This document shows positions 1 through 7,106 of a stretch of 23,143 nt of DNA, piece by piece. Within the stretch, counting starts at the first letter, position 1. Every line of letters begins with the position of its first letter. A program made the translations under genes and the position numbers. The stretch covers positions 5,496,652-5,519,794 of the forward strand of contig NZ_CP013141.1 of assembly GCF_001442535.1 (NCBI RefSeq), read 5' to 3'. Origin of the DNA: Lysobacter antibioticus (GTDB lineage: Bacteria; Pseudomonadota; Gammaproteobacteria; Xanthomonadales; Xanthomonadaceae). Under the pieces are notes generated by a model. The model saw nothing but the letters and a program-made list of their open reading frames with translations, searched no databases and had not been told where the DNA came from.

Positions 1-1357
1 TGTGCAGGCGCGCAGCGCGGGTGGCGACGTCGAGCGTCGCCCATTCCGGCAGGTCGAGCAGCGCGGCCAGCGCCGCATCGTGGGTGCCCGAATCCTGGCG
101 CAGATCGAGGCTGGCGAGATGGAAGCCGAAACATTCGGCACGGCGGCGCAGGCGGCGCACGGCGAAGCTGCCGGCGTGCGCGCCCTGGTTGTTCGCCAGG
201 CTGCGTTCGATCAGGGCGATGTCGGCCAGGAAGGTCGCCGCATCGGGATAGCCGTGCACGCTTTCGTCGACCGTGGCCTGCAGACGCGCGGCCATCAGGC
301 TGAGCAGGTTGCGGTAGGGCATGTCGGCATGGCGCGGCTTGAGCAGCAATGCCGCCTTCGGCAACTGGTAGCGATAGTCCTCGACGCGGGCCAGCACCGC
401 ATCGTCGATGCGCACGCGCGTGACCGATTGGCTCAGCAACTCGGCCAGAGTGCCCAGCTCGCGACGGTAGGCGTTGAGCACCAAGGCGCGCTGGCCCGAC
501 AAAGTCGCGGCAATGGTGTCGGCCCCCACGTTCGGGTTGCCATCCATGTCGCCGCCGACCCAGGTGCCGAAACCGAGCACGTCGGGCAGCGGCGCGAACG
601 GGCCGTAGGTTTCGCGCAGCGCCTCCTCGAACATTTCGTAGTAGACCGGCAGCACGCGATACAGCACGTCGGACAGATAAAAACCGACGTGCTCGAACTC
701 ATCGGCGACGCTCGGCTTGGCGGCCGGGGCTTCGGCGGTCTGCCAACTCGCGGTCAGGGCGACGCGGATGCGTTCGCGATCGGCGCGGCGTTCGGCCGGG
801 GTGCGGCCGCGGTCGATGTCGTCGACCAGACAGCCGACGATCTGGCGCTCCTTCTCGAGCAGGGCGCGCCGCACCGCTTCGGTGGGGTGTGCGGTGAACA
901 CCGGTTCGATGCGCAAACGCGGCAACAGCGCGGCCACTTCTTCGGCGCTGACGCCCTGGCGTGCAAGCACGCCAAGCGCATCGCGCAACCCGCCCGGCTG
1001 TGCGCCGGCACCGCTGCGTTCATAATCGCGGCGACGGCGAATGCGGTGTACGCGTTCGGCCAGGTTGACCGCCTGGAAATAGGTCGCGAAGGCACGCACC
1101 AAGTCGCTGGCCTGGTCCAGATCGGTATCGGCGAGCGCTTCGGCGAGCGCACCGATCGGGGCCTGCGCCTCGCGCCGGCGGATGGCGGCGCGGCGCAGGC
1201 GTTCGACCTCGTCGAGGAAGCCCGGCCCGCGTTGCTCAGCGAGGATTTCGCCGACCAACGCTCCCAACATTTTGACGTCGTCGCGCAGCAGCGCGTCGGT
1301 GGAAGCGAAGTCTACGGCGCGCAACGGTTCGTCGCTGGTATCGAGGAGGACATTCAT
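1..1357 (-). CDS. ppc: Phosphoenolpyruvate carboxylase, N-terminal 452 residues (cut by window edge)
   Basis: PEP carboxylase adds bicarbonate to phosphoenolpyruvate to make oxaloacetate, a cytoplasmic reaction that refills the TCA cycle. The reverse strand translates without a stop from ATG at 1357 to base 1. The protein begins MNVLLDTSDEPLRAVDF. Residues 155-160 are TAHPTE, the conserved motif with the catalytic histidine (His157 here), and residues 268-275 are GGDMDGNP, a second family signature. The family is usually about 900 residues, so roughly half is visible and the C-terminal part with the second active-site region lies outside the window. A second ATG four bases downstream is out of frame. 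No good Shine-Dalgarno sequence precedes the start. The 296-base region upstream holds repeats that could be regulatory. The long forward-strand open frame across this stretch is an antisense artefact of high GC. Confidence 0.96.
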   Translation of the reverse strand, partial: MNVLLDTSDEPLRAVDFASTDALLRDDVKMLGALVGEILAEQRGPGFLDEVERLRRAAIRRREAQAPIGALAEALADTDLDQASDLVRAFATYFQAVNLAERVHRIRRRRDYERSGAGAQPGGLRDALGVLARQGVSAEEVAALLPRLRIEPVFTAHPTEAVRRALLEKERQIVGCLVDDIDRGRTPAERRADRERIRVALTASWQTAEAPAAKPSVADEFEHVGFYLSDVLYRVLPVYYEMFEEALRETYGPFAPLPDVLGFGTWVGGDMDGNPNVGADTIAATLSGQRALVLNAYRRELGTLAELLSQSVTRVRIDDAVLARVEDYRYQLPKAALLLKPRHADMPYRNLLSLMAARLQATVDESVHGYPDAATFLADIALIERSLANNQGAHAGSFAVRRLRRRAECFGFHLASLDLRQDSGTHDAALAALLDLPEWATLDVATRAARLH

Positions 1358-1653
1358 CCGACAAGGCTACAACACCGGCGCGGCGACTGCGTTGCCGATC
1401 CTTCGGGCGTATTGCGCCGGCGGTCGTTTGCGGCGACGTTCGCACGAGGGTGGCGGCGCTGCGGCGCTTATCGCATTAACCCCTGCAGGAGGGGAATTCC
1501 AGCAGAACACAGCATTTATCCGCGGCCGCCGCCGAGACCGCCGTCGAAACTTCGCTGCGTTCCGGTTCTACCGATATGCGTATCGGTTCTAGCCGCGCAA
1601 TCGATTACAAGCGAAACGATTTCACAAGAAACGATTAACGCACGTCTTTTGAA
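1358..1653. promoter_or_regulatory. Intergenic region upstream of ppc with a perfect palindrome and a direct repeat
   Basis: No gene is visible here. At 1570-1587 lies an inverted repeat with 7-bp perfect arms (ACCGATA / TATCGGT) around TGCG, flanked on both sides by GGTTCT. At 1613-1621 and 1628-1636 the 9-mer GAAACGATT occurs twice, 15 bp apart, in a locally AT-rich stretch. In the ppc sense a loose promoter can be drawn (TTTCTT, 16-bp spacer, TGTAAT), but the match is weak. These are plausible protein-binding sites for ppc control. That role is inferred only from their position and symmetry. Confidence 0.35.
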
Positions 1654-2409
1654 TCACGGCGCCGACGCCTGCTTCTCCAAGGCCTTCAGACGGTCCAGCG
1701 CCGGCTTGTTCATGCGCCGCGCGTAGGCCGGCAGACGCTTGGCCCGCGTCTGCGCCTGTACGCACAGCTCGCGCACGCGGCCGAGTTCGCCCCAACCGAC
1801 CAGAGTTTCGGCATAGCGTACGTACGGCTCGAAACCGCTGCTGTAACCGAGCAGGGTTTCGAACTCGTCGCGGGCCTTGGCGCGGTCGCCTTGCGCGGCG
1901 ATCGCACGCGCATAGATCAGGTGACCATCGGGCGAACGGAAGTCGGGGCGGCGCGCGATCAGTTCGTCGAGCACGGCCTGCGCCTGCGCCGCCTCGCCGT
2001 TTTCGAGCAGCGCATGGGCGAGCTTGACCTGGATGTCCGGATCCTCGCGATGGATGCCGCTAAGCGAGGCGCGATACAGCGGCAGCGCATCGGCCGGGCG
2101 TTGCTTGCCCAGCAAGGCATCGGCCAAACGCAGGCGGTTGTCGGTGGTGGCCGCGGTCTCGTAGGCATCCTGCGCTTCGCGCAATTCGCGGTCCGGATCG
2201 AGCAGGCGCCGCACGTTGCCGACCAGGGCGCGGCCGTGCTGGGTGTGGCGCTGCTCCGGCAGCCAGATCGCGAACCCGTAGACCACGCTGCCGAGCAGCG
2301 GGAACATGAAGAGGATCATCAACCAGTAACGGTCCTGACCGCTGCGCACCGCATGCACGGCGAAACACAGCGCGACGATGACGTGCAAGCCCAACCCCAG
2401 ATACGGCAT
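1654..2409 (-). CDS. Membrane-anchored tetratricopeptide-repeat protein, 251 aa
   Basis: The protein has two N-terminal membrane segments: about residues 4-20 (YLGLGLHVIVALCFAV) and 30-50, with the second containing MFPLLGSVVYGFAIWLPE. That second segment resembles the PLDc_N type of membrane anchor. A soluble part of about 190 residues follows, with TPR-like helical pairs (ALPLYRASL, ALLENGEAAQAQAVLDEL, AKARDEFETLLG). TPR proteins hold protein complexes together; no specific partner or reaction can be named. The start at 2409 is chosen because AAGGA lies about 10 bases upstream and the first hydrophobic segment begins at once. The same frame stays open upstream but then overlaps the LysR gene and carries no conserved sequence. 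The gene reads towards ppc but is 296 bp from it, so a shared transcript is uncertain. Confidence 0.8.
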   Translation of the reverse strand: MPYLGLGLHVIVALCFAVHAVRSGQDRYWLMILFMFPLLGSVVYGFAIWLPEQRHTQHGRALVGNVRRLLDPDRELREAQDAYETAATTDNRLRLADALLGKQRPADALPLYRASLSGIHREDPDIQVKLAHALLENGEAAQAQAVLDELIARRPDFRSPDGHLIYARAIAAQGDRAKARDEFETLLGYSSGFEPYVRYAETLVGWGELGRVRELCVQAQTRAKRLPAYARRMNKPALDRLKALEKQASAP

Positions 2410-2543
2410 GACGCGATCCTTGCGAGATATTCGGGCGCTAGTGTGGTGATTCGGCGGGCCCGGCGCCAGAGGGGCATCGCCTTCGCCAGAGGGTTTCGAC
2501 CGATGGCAATCGCCGCGGCTTCGATACGCCGGGCCCTCGCGCG

Positions 2544-3464
2544 CTAAGCACCGTCGTCGGCCCGCAACAACCCGGCCAGCCAGTCGCGCAGATGCCCCAG
2601 ACGGGCGCTGCCCTGCGCTTGCGGCAGCCAGGCCAGATAGACCCGCTTGACCGGCGCGGGCTGCGGCAGCGGCAAGGGCAGCAGTTCGCCGCTGGCCAGG
2701 CGCTCGGCGATCAAACGCGGATACACCAGGGCAATGCCCTGCCCGGCCAGCGCGGCGCTGATCGCCGGCATCGGCGAAGACAGGCGCAGATGCGGCAGGG
2801 GCCAGATCGCCGGGTCTTCGCCGAACCAACTCGGCCAGTCGTGACGCCAGCCGTCGCTGGCGACATGCAGCAGGCGCACGCCGGGCAACGGGTCCTGCCA
2901 CCAGCGCTCGCGGTCGAGCCGCGCATGCAGGTCCGGCGCGGCGACCGGCAGCATGGCCTGCTCGAACAGCAGCTCGCCTTGCAGGCCGTCGGCCTGCGGT
3001 TCGCGGTGCAACAAGGCGGCGTGGATGCGCCCCTGCGCCAGGTCCTGCGCGGTCGCCGGGCAGAACAACTGCAGGTCCAGCCCGGCGTAGGCCGGAAACT
3101 CCTCGATGCGCGGTAACAGCAGGCTGACGCCGAGGCTGGTCGGCGCGCCGAGGATCAACCGCCGCCCCTCGTCGCCGCGCATACGCAAGCGAGCGGTGGC
3201 GGCCTCGATCTGCTCGAAACCGGCGATCAGGGCCTCGCCGTACTCGCGCCCCAACGGGGTCGGCCGCGCGCGCCCGCCGCTGCGGTCGAGCAGACGCAGG
3301 CCGAAGGCTTCCTCCAGGTGCTGAACGTGCTGACTCAGGGCGGCATGGCTCAAGTGCATGCGCTCGGCGGCGCGGCGCATGCCGTCGTAACGGACCACGG
3401 CGGCGAAGGCCTGCAGGGCGCGCAGGGGTGGGAGGCGCCGCGACGGCGGATCGGGAGTGGTCAT
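2544..3464 (-). CDS. LysR-family transcriptional regulator, GcvA-like
   Basis: This is a 306-residue DNA-binding regulator of normal LysR length. Residues about 13-72 form the winged helix-turn-helix: LRALQAFAAVVRYDGMRRAA, then a recognition helix region with HLSHAALSQHVQHLEE and the conserved PTPLG at the end of the wing. The remainder (about 95-300) is the effector-binding domain typical of the family, where a small molecule changes DNA bending. The sequence is closest in feel to the GcvA/AmpR side of the family. The gene is divergent from a DMT transporter 66 bp away, the usual arrangement when a LysR protein controls its neighbour and itself. No strong Shine-Dalgarno sequence precedes the ATG. 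The effector is unknown. Confidence 0.93.
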   Translation of the reverse strand: MTTPDPPSRRLPPLRALQAFAAVVRYDGMRRAAERMHLSHAALSQHVQHLEEAFGLRLLDRSGGRARPTPLGREYGEALIAGFEQIEAATARLRMRGDEGRRLILGAPTSLGVSLLLPRIEEFPAYAGLDLQLFCPATAQDLAQGRIHAALLHREPQADGLQGELLFEQAMLPVAAPDLHARLDRERWWQDPLPGVRLLHVASDGWRHDWPSWFGEDPAIWPLPHLRLSSPMPAISAALAGQGIALVYPRLIAERLASGELLPLPLPQPAPVKRVYLAWLPQAQGSARLGHLRDWLAGLLRADDGA

Positions 3465-3465
3465 G

Positions 3466-3496
3466 TTTACTTACCGCTGCTCTTGATTTTATAGAT
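3466..3496 (+). promoter_or_regulatory. Putative sigma70 promoter of the DMT transporter
   Basis: TTTACT at 3466-3471 and TATAGAT at 3490-3496 are separated by 18 bases in an unusually AT-rich stretch. Transcription would begin near 3503, at the start of the inverted repeat. A second TATAGAT at 3517-3523 lies just before the ATG at 3531 and has no good -35 partner. The call rests on pattern only. Confidence 0.45.
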
Positions 3497-3502
3497 ATGT
3501 AC

Positions 3503-3516
3503 GAGCTTAGAAGCTC
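3503..3516. promoter_or_regulatory. Inverted repeat GAGCTT-AG-AAGCTC, probable LysR operator
   Basis: Perfect 6-bp arms surround a 2-bp centre. The site sits midway in the 66-bp gap between the divergent LysR and DMT genes and is bracketed by the direct repeat TATAGAT at 3490-3496 and 3517-3523. LysR proteins bind interrupted dyads in such gaps, so this is the best operator candidate here. It would overlap the predicted transcription start of the transporter. Confidence 0.5.
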
Positions 3517-3530
3517 TATAGATTTACCAC

Positions 3531-4475
3531 ATGACTGCCGCCCCCTTGCCTGTCGCCGCGGTGCCGCCGCCGCCCCGTCCCTTGGCCCCGTCCCGTCCCT
3601 TGGCCCTGCGCGCCGGCCTGATGGCCAGCGCCTCGATCTGCCTGGCCTTGCTCGCCCTGCTCAGCCGCTACACCCGCGGCCTGCCACCGGAGTTGGTGAC
3701 CTGGTTGCGCTTCATGATCCCGGGCCTGTGCCTGGTCGCCTTGGCGCGCCGCGAGGACTGGCGCGCGGTCTGGTCCGGTGCCGACCGGCCGGGCTGGGTG
3801 CGGGCAGTGTGCGTGGTGATCTCGCAGGGCTGCTTCGTATTGGCGGCGATGCGCGGCGACCTGTTGCACGCGGTGCTGCTGTACAACACCGGGCCCTTGT
3901 TCATCCCATTGATCGCGCGCGTCTGGCTCGGCGAACGCTTGCGCCCGGCCGCGCTGACCGGGCTGGCGATCGGCTTCGCCGGGGTGCTGGTGGTCTTGCA
4001 GCCCGCTGCGCGCGGACTCGACAGCACTGCGCTGATCTCGCTGTTCGGCGGCTTCGCCATGGCCGCCTCGCAGGTGCTGTTCTACCGCAGCGCCCAACAC
4101 CAGCCGCCGTTCCGCAACCAGTTCAAGCTGTATATGCAGGCCTCGACGGTCGGCCTGCCCTTGGCCGCCCTCGGCCTGGGCCATCTGCCCTCACAACCGT
4201 TCACGACCGAATCGACGACAGTGCTGGTGCTGGCCTTGCTCGGCATGTCCCTGTGCAGCCTGGGCAGCCAATCCCTGCGCGACCTGGCTTACCGCGGCAT
4301 GGATAACGCCTCGACCCTCGCCCCGCTGATGTACGTCGCCGTGCCGGTGAGCGCCGCCCTGGATTGGCTGTTGTTCGCGCACGCAGCGCGGCTATCGACC
4401 TTGGCCGGCGCGGGCTTGATCGTGATCGGCGCGGTCGCGGCATTGCGCAGCGGGGCGCGTGCGAAGCGCGGTTGA
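3531..4475 (+). CDS. DMT-superfamily (EamA) inner-membrane transporter
   Basis: The 314-residue protein is almost wholly hydrophobic and fits the ten-helix, two-EamA-repeat plan of drug/metabolite transporters. The first repeat runs from about residue 20 to 155 and ends with LGERLRPAALTGLAIGFAGVLVV, the typical glycine-rich helix pair. The second runs from about 165 to 305 and ends with LAGAGLIVIGAVAAL. Both match the internal duplication of the family. Such proteins usually export amino acids, metabolites or toxic compounds; the substrate cannot be told from sequence. The gene is divergent from a LysR regulator, which probably controls it. No Shine-Dalgarno sequence is visible upstream of the ATG, so the start rests on good coverage of the first helix. 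Confidence 0.9.
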   Translation: MTAAPLPVAAVPPPPRPLAPSRPLALRAGLMASASICLALLALLSRYTRGLPPELVTWLRFMIPGLCLVALARREDWRAVWSGADRPGWVRAVCVVISQGCFVLAAMRGDLLHAVLLYNTGPLFIPLIARVWLGERLRPAALTGLAIGFAGVLVVLQPAARGLDSTALISLFGGFAMAASQVLFYRSAQHQPPFRNQFKLYMQASTVGLPLAALGLGHLPSQPFTTESTTVLVLALLGMSLCSLGSQSLRDLAYRGMDNASTLAPLMYVAVPVSAALDWLLFAHAARLSTLAGAGLIVIGAVAALRSGARAKRG

Positions 4476-4497
4476 GGGGCGGTGCGAGATTGAGGCG

Positions 4498-4550
4498 ACG
4501 CGGTCGCGGCTTGTGACCGAAGGAAATTCAGTAGGACGGCGCTCCTACCC
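4498..4550 (+). repeat. REP-like palindromic repeat, long subtype
   Basis: This begins ACGCGGTCGCGGCTTGTGAC and shares CGGTCGCGGCTyGTGACCG plus the following rAGGAAATyC with 5293-5345. Its second half contains GTAGGA / TCCTAC arms around CGGCGC. It belongs with the family of GGTCGCGGC...CTCCTAC repeats found elsewhere in the window. Confidence 0.6.
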
Positions 4551-4572
4551 AAGAGCGGGCGCAGGCCACCAA

Positions 4573-4643
<71 letters not shown>

Positions 4644-4683
4644 ATTTTGATCTGTTTTGCCGCTTTACCGGTCAAGTGGAGAC

Positions 4684-4870
4684 CCGGAGGGCGGCGCACA
4701 GGACGTGCGCCGTTTTCCGATAAGACAGGGACGTCTTATCGGAAAATCCCGGCGCGGGCTGCGTGCTCGCAGGGGAGCTTCGTCAAGGAAAAGCACTTTT
4801 CTTTGGTGACTTTCTTTTGGGGCTTTGGCCAAAAGAAAGTTACCCGCACCCTTTAGGGGGCGGAAGCTTT
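4684..4870 (+). repeat. Four-hairpin structured repeat, copy A
   Basis: The element reads in the same sense as the upstream transporter gene. Hairpin 1 has 8-bp arms 4692-4699 / 4705-4712. Hairpin 2 has 14-bp perfect arms 4713-4726 / 4733-4746 around AGGGAC. Hairpin 3 has 16-bp arms 4805-4820 / 4829-4844 with one G.T pair. Hairpin 4 spans 4844-4863 with loop TTTA. It is homologous to 4903-5130 (reverse) and 11660-11900, but the arms have changed in a paired way. It may act as a 3'-end RNA structure or be a non-autonomous mobile repeat. Confidence 0.8.
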
Positions 4871-4902
4871 GCACTTGCTTATGGCTTCTAACGAAACAAG
4901 AT

Positions 4903-5130
4903 CAAACGCTAAGAGCTTCCGCCACTAAAGCGGCGGGTTACTTTCTTTTGTCATAAGCAACAAAAGAAAGGTAACCAAAGAAAAATGCTTTTCTTTGAAT
5001 CACAGGCCCGCACGAGCGGTGCATCCGCGGGGATTTTTCATACGGGACATCCCTGTCCCGATGAAAAACGGCGCGCATCCCTGCGCGCCGCCCTCCGGGT
5101 CTTCCATAGCCTTCGCAAGGCCGAGACGAC
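4903..5130 (-). repeat. Four-hairpin structured repeat, copy B (reverse orientation)
   Basis: Read on the minus strand, hairpin 1 is 5069-5077 / 5082-5090, hairpin 2 is 5034-5049 / 5054-5068 with one bulged base, hairpin 3 is 4936-4951 / 4960-4976 with one bulge, and hairpin 4 is 4919-4925 / 4930-4936 with loop TTTA. It is nearly identical to copy C at 11660-11900 and more diverged from copy A. It lies 3' of gshA and reads in the gshA direction. Copies A and B face each other with their hairpin-4 ends about 40 bp apart. Confidence 0.8.
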
Positions 5131-5142
5131 GCACAGCAACTG

Positions 5143-5166
5143 CAACCGCAACCGCAACCGCAACCG
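5143..5166. repeat. Hexanucleotide repeat, 4 copies of CAACCG
   Basis: Four exact copies lie at the outer end of structured element copy B. They are separated by AAAATCTTTACGG from a second hexamer tract (5181-5216) that differs by one base per unit. Confidence 0.93.
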
Positions 5167-5176
5167 CAAAATCTTT

Positions 5177-5217
<41 letters not shown>

Positions 5218-5292
5218 GGCAAGAGCTTTGAATAAGCAGGGATGACGATCAAGGCTGCAGCGTCGAACAGTGACCGACGCCAGCTTGGGATC

Positions 5293-5345
5293 ACGCGGTC
5301 GCGGCTCGTGACCGGAGGAAATCCCCTGAGGGACGCCGCTATACC
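5293..5345 (+). repeat. REP-like palindromic repeat, long subtype
   Basis: It begins ACGCGGTCGCGGCTCGTGAC and is related base for base to 4498-4550 over its first 30 bases. The second half is diverged. Confidence 0.55.
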
Positions 5346-5404
5346 CTGCGACGGATCGTGGTTTCAATCAGCAGCGACGGCGATGCGGGTTCTGCGCGTT
5401 CCTC

Positions 5405-5431
5405 GGTCGCGGCTCGCGCCGCTCCTACAGG
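5405..5431 (+). repeat. REP-like palindromic repeat, short subtype
   Basis: GGTCGCGGCT followed by CGCGCCGCTCCTAC forms a GCGGC / GCCGC hairpin. The same unit occurs three times at 11938-12129. It lies 45 bp beyond the gshA stop. Confidence 0.7.
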
Positions 5432-5475
5432 GGCTACGCCGCCGCGACGCCGAGGGCGCGATCCGCCAAGAGAAC

Positions 5476-6860
5476 TCAGTACGCGAATTCCTTGAACACC
5501 GGGTCCACATTCCCCCCCATGCCCCATGGAACAACTCGAGCTTGCGCTCGGCCGGGCTCTTGCCCATCGCGACGAATTCCATCAGCGGTTCCAGGTAGAT
5601 CGATTCGTCCGCGCCGTTGCCGTTCAAGCGCGCGCGGCGCTTGAGGCCGTGCGCGGAAATCTCCAGGGCGCGACGCGACAGTTCGAGCACGTTGCTGTCG
5701 CGGAACGGCAGTTGGAAACCGTGCCGCGGCACGCCGTCGCGCAAGGCGTGACGCTCGGCCGGGGTGAAGTCGAGCACGAGATCCCAGGCCGCATCGAGCG
5801 CTTCGGCGTCGTACAACAGGCCGACCCAGAACGCCGACAAGGCGCAGATGCGGTTCCACGGGCCGGAGTCGGCGCCGCGCATCTCCAGGTACTTCTTCAA
5901 GCGCACTTCCGGGAACGCGGTGGTGGTGTGGTCGGCCCAATCCTTCAGGGTCGGGCGCTGGTTCAGATAGGCCGGCAACTTGGCGTCGAGGTAATCGCGG
6001 AACGATTGGCCGCTGGCGTCGATGTACTCGCCGTCGCGATAGACGAAGTACATCGGCACGTCGAGCAGGTAGTCGACATAACGCTCGTAACCGAAACCGT
6101 CTTCGAACACGAAATCGAGCAGACCGGTGCGGTCGCGGTCGGTGTCGGTCCAGATGTGCGAGCGGTAGGAGAGATAGCCGTTCGGTTTGCCTTCGGTGAA
6201 CGGCGAATCGGCGAACAGCGCGGTCGCGATCGGCTGCAAGGCCAGCGAAACGCGGAACTTGCGCACCATGTCGGCCTCGTCGCGTACGTCGAGGTTGACC
6301 TGCACGGTGCTGGTGCGGGTCATCATGTCCAGGCCGAGCGAGCCGACCTTGGGCATGTACTCGCGCATGATCTTGTAGCGGCCCTTCGGCATCCACGGCA
6401 TCTCGTCGCGGCGCCACTTGGGCTGGAAGCCCATGCCGAGGAAGCCCAGGCCCATCGGCTCGGCCACCGTGCGCACTTCGCGCAGATGGGTCGCCGCTTC
6501 GACGCAGGTGTCGTGCAGGGTCGCCAGCGGCGCGCCCGACAGTTCCAATTGGCCGGCCGGTTCCAGCGAGACCGAGGCCTCGTCGCGGGTCAGGGCGATC
6601 ACCCGGCCCTTCTCCTCGACCGGCGTCCAGCCGAACTGGACCAGCCCTTTCAGCAAGGCCTCGATGCCGCGCTCGCCGTCGAAGGTCGGCGGGCGCAGGT
6701 CGTCGGTGCGGAAGCCGAACTTCTCGTGCTCGGTGCCGATCTTCCAGTCCGAGTCCGGGCGCGCGCCCGAGGCCAGGTACTCGACGAGCATGGCGCGACC
6801 GCCGCCCTTGATATCGGGAATCTCAATATCTTTGACTTGGCTGGGACCGGACACATCCAC
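5476..6860 (-). CDS. gshA: Glutamate-cysteine ligase (plant/xanthomonad type) with apparent C-terminal frameshift
   Basis: The enzyme joins glutamate and cysteine using ATP, the first step of glutathione synthesis in the cytoplasm. The frame from GTG at 6860 gives LVEYLASG, then [10 protein letters not shown] at residues 41-50, [30 protein letters not shown] and [14 protein letters not shown], all typical of this GshA class. The family is recalled to end HGAWGG.VDPVF.EFAY. Here the main frame reads [11 protein letters not shown] and drifts on to 5364, whereas the neighbouring frame reads [13 protein letters not shown] and stops at 5476. One extra G in the G7 run (C7 at 5512-5518 on the + strand) would restore a 461-residue protein. 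The interval is one base short of a multiple of three. The loss is therefore a sequencing slip or a recent mutation that swaps the last 13 or so residues for about 48 unrelated ones. GTG is preferred as the start because the internal ATG would remove about 23 residues. Confidence 0.9.
5512..5518 (-). other. G7 homopolymer at the gshA frameshift site
   Basis: Seven C on the + strand, so seven G in the gene. Eight G would join the gshA frame to the conserved end [10 protein letters not shown]. Runs of this kind are prone both to slippage in the cell and to base-calling error. Confidence 0.75.
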
Positions 6861-7106
6861 CTCGCTGGCAAAACCTGCTGCAAGGCGGGATGCCCTGCTC
6901 GCGCATCTGGCGCGGAGAGCCGCCGGCCGTCGCGAAACGGTCCAGCGGCCACGGCCGGCGCCTCGCTGTACGAAGGCCGGCCGCTTACGACATTGTCTGA
7001 ATCAAGGTCTGGATATGCGGGACGTCGCCTACAATCGCAAGACCCCGGCAGTGTAGACCCAGCCTTGCACCGAACAACGCCCGCCTTGCAACGCTATGGT
7101 GCAGCC
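6861..7106. promoter_or_regulatory. Divergent intergenic region between gshA and the oppA-like gene
   Basis: No gene is supported here. TACAAT at 7030-7035 is a fair -10 box for the downstream operon, but no convincing -35 box is spaced correctly before it. A GC-rich palindromic stretch lies at about 6920-6970. No promoter for gshA could be picked out with confidence. Confidence 0.3.

Noticed and set aside
1654..2901. Longer 415-residue version of the TPR membrane protein
   Set aside because: The N-terminal extension overlaps the LysR gene, is Arg/Ala-rich without motifs, and an internal ATG with a good ribosome-binding site precedes the first helix.
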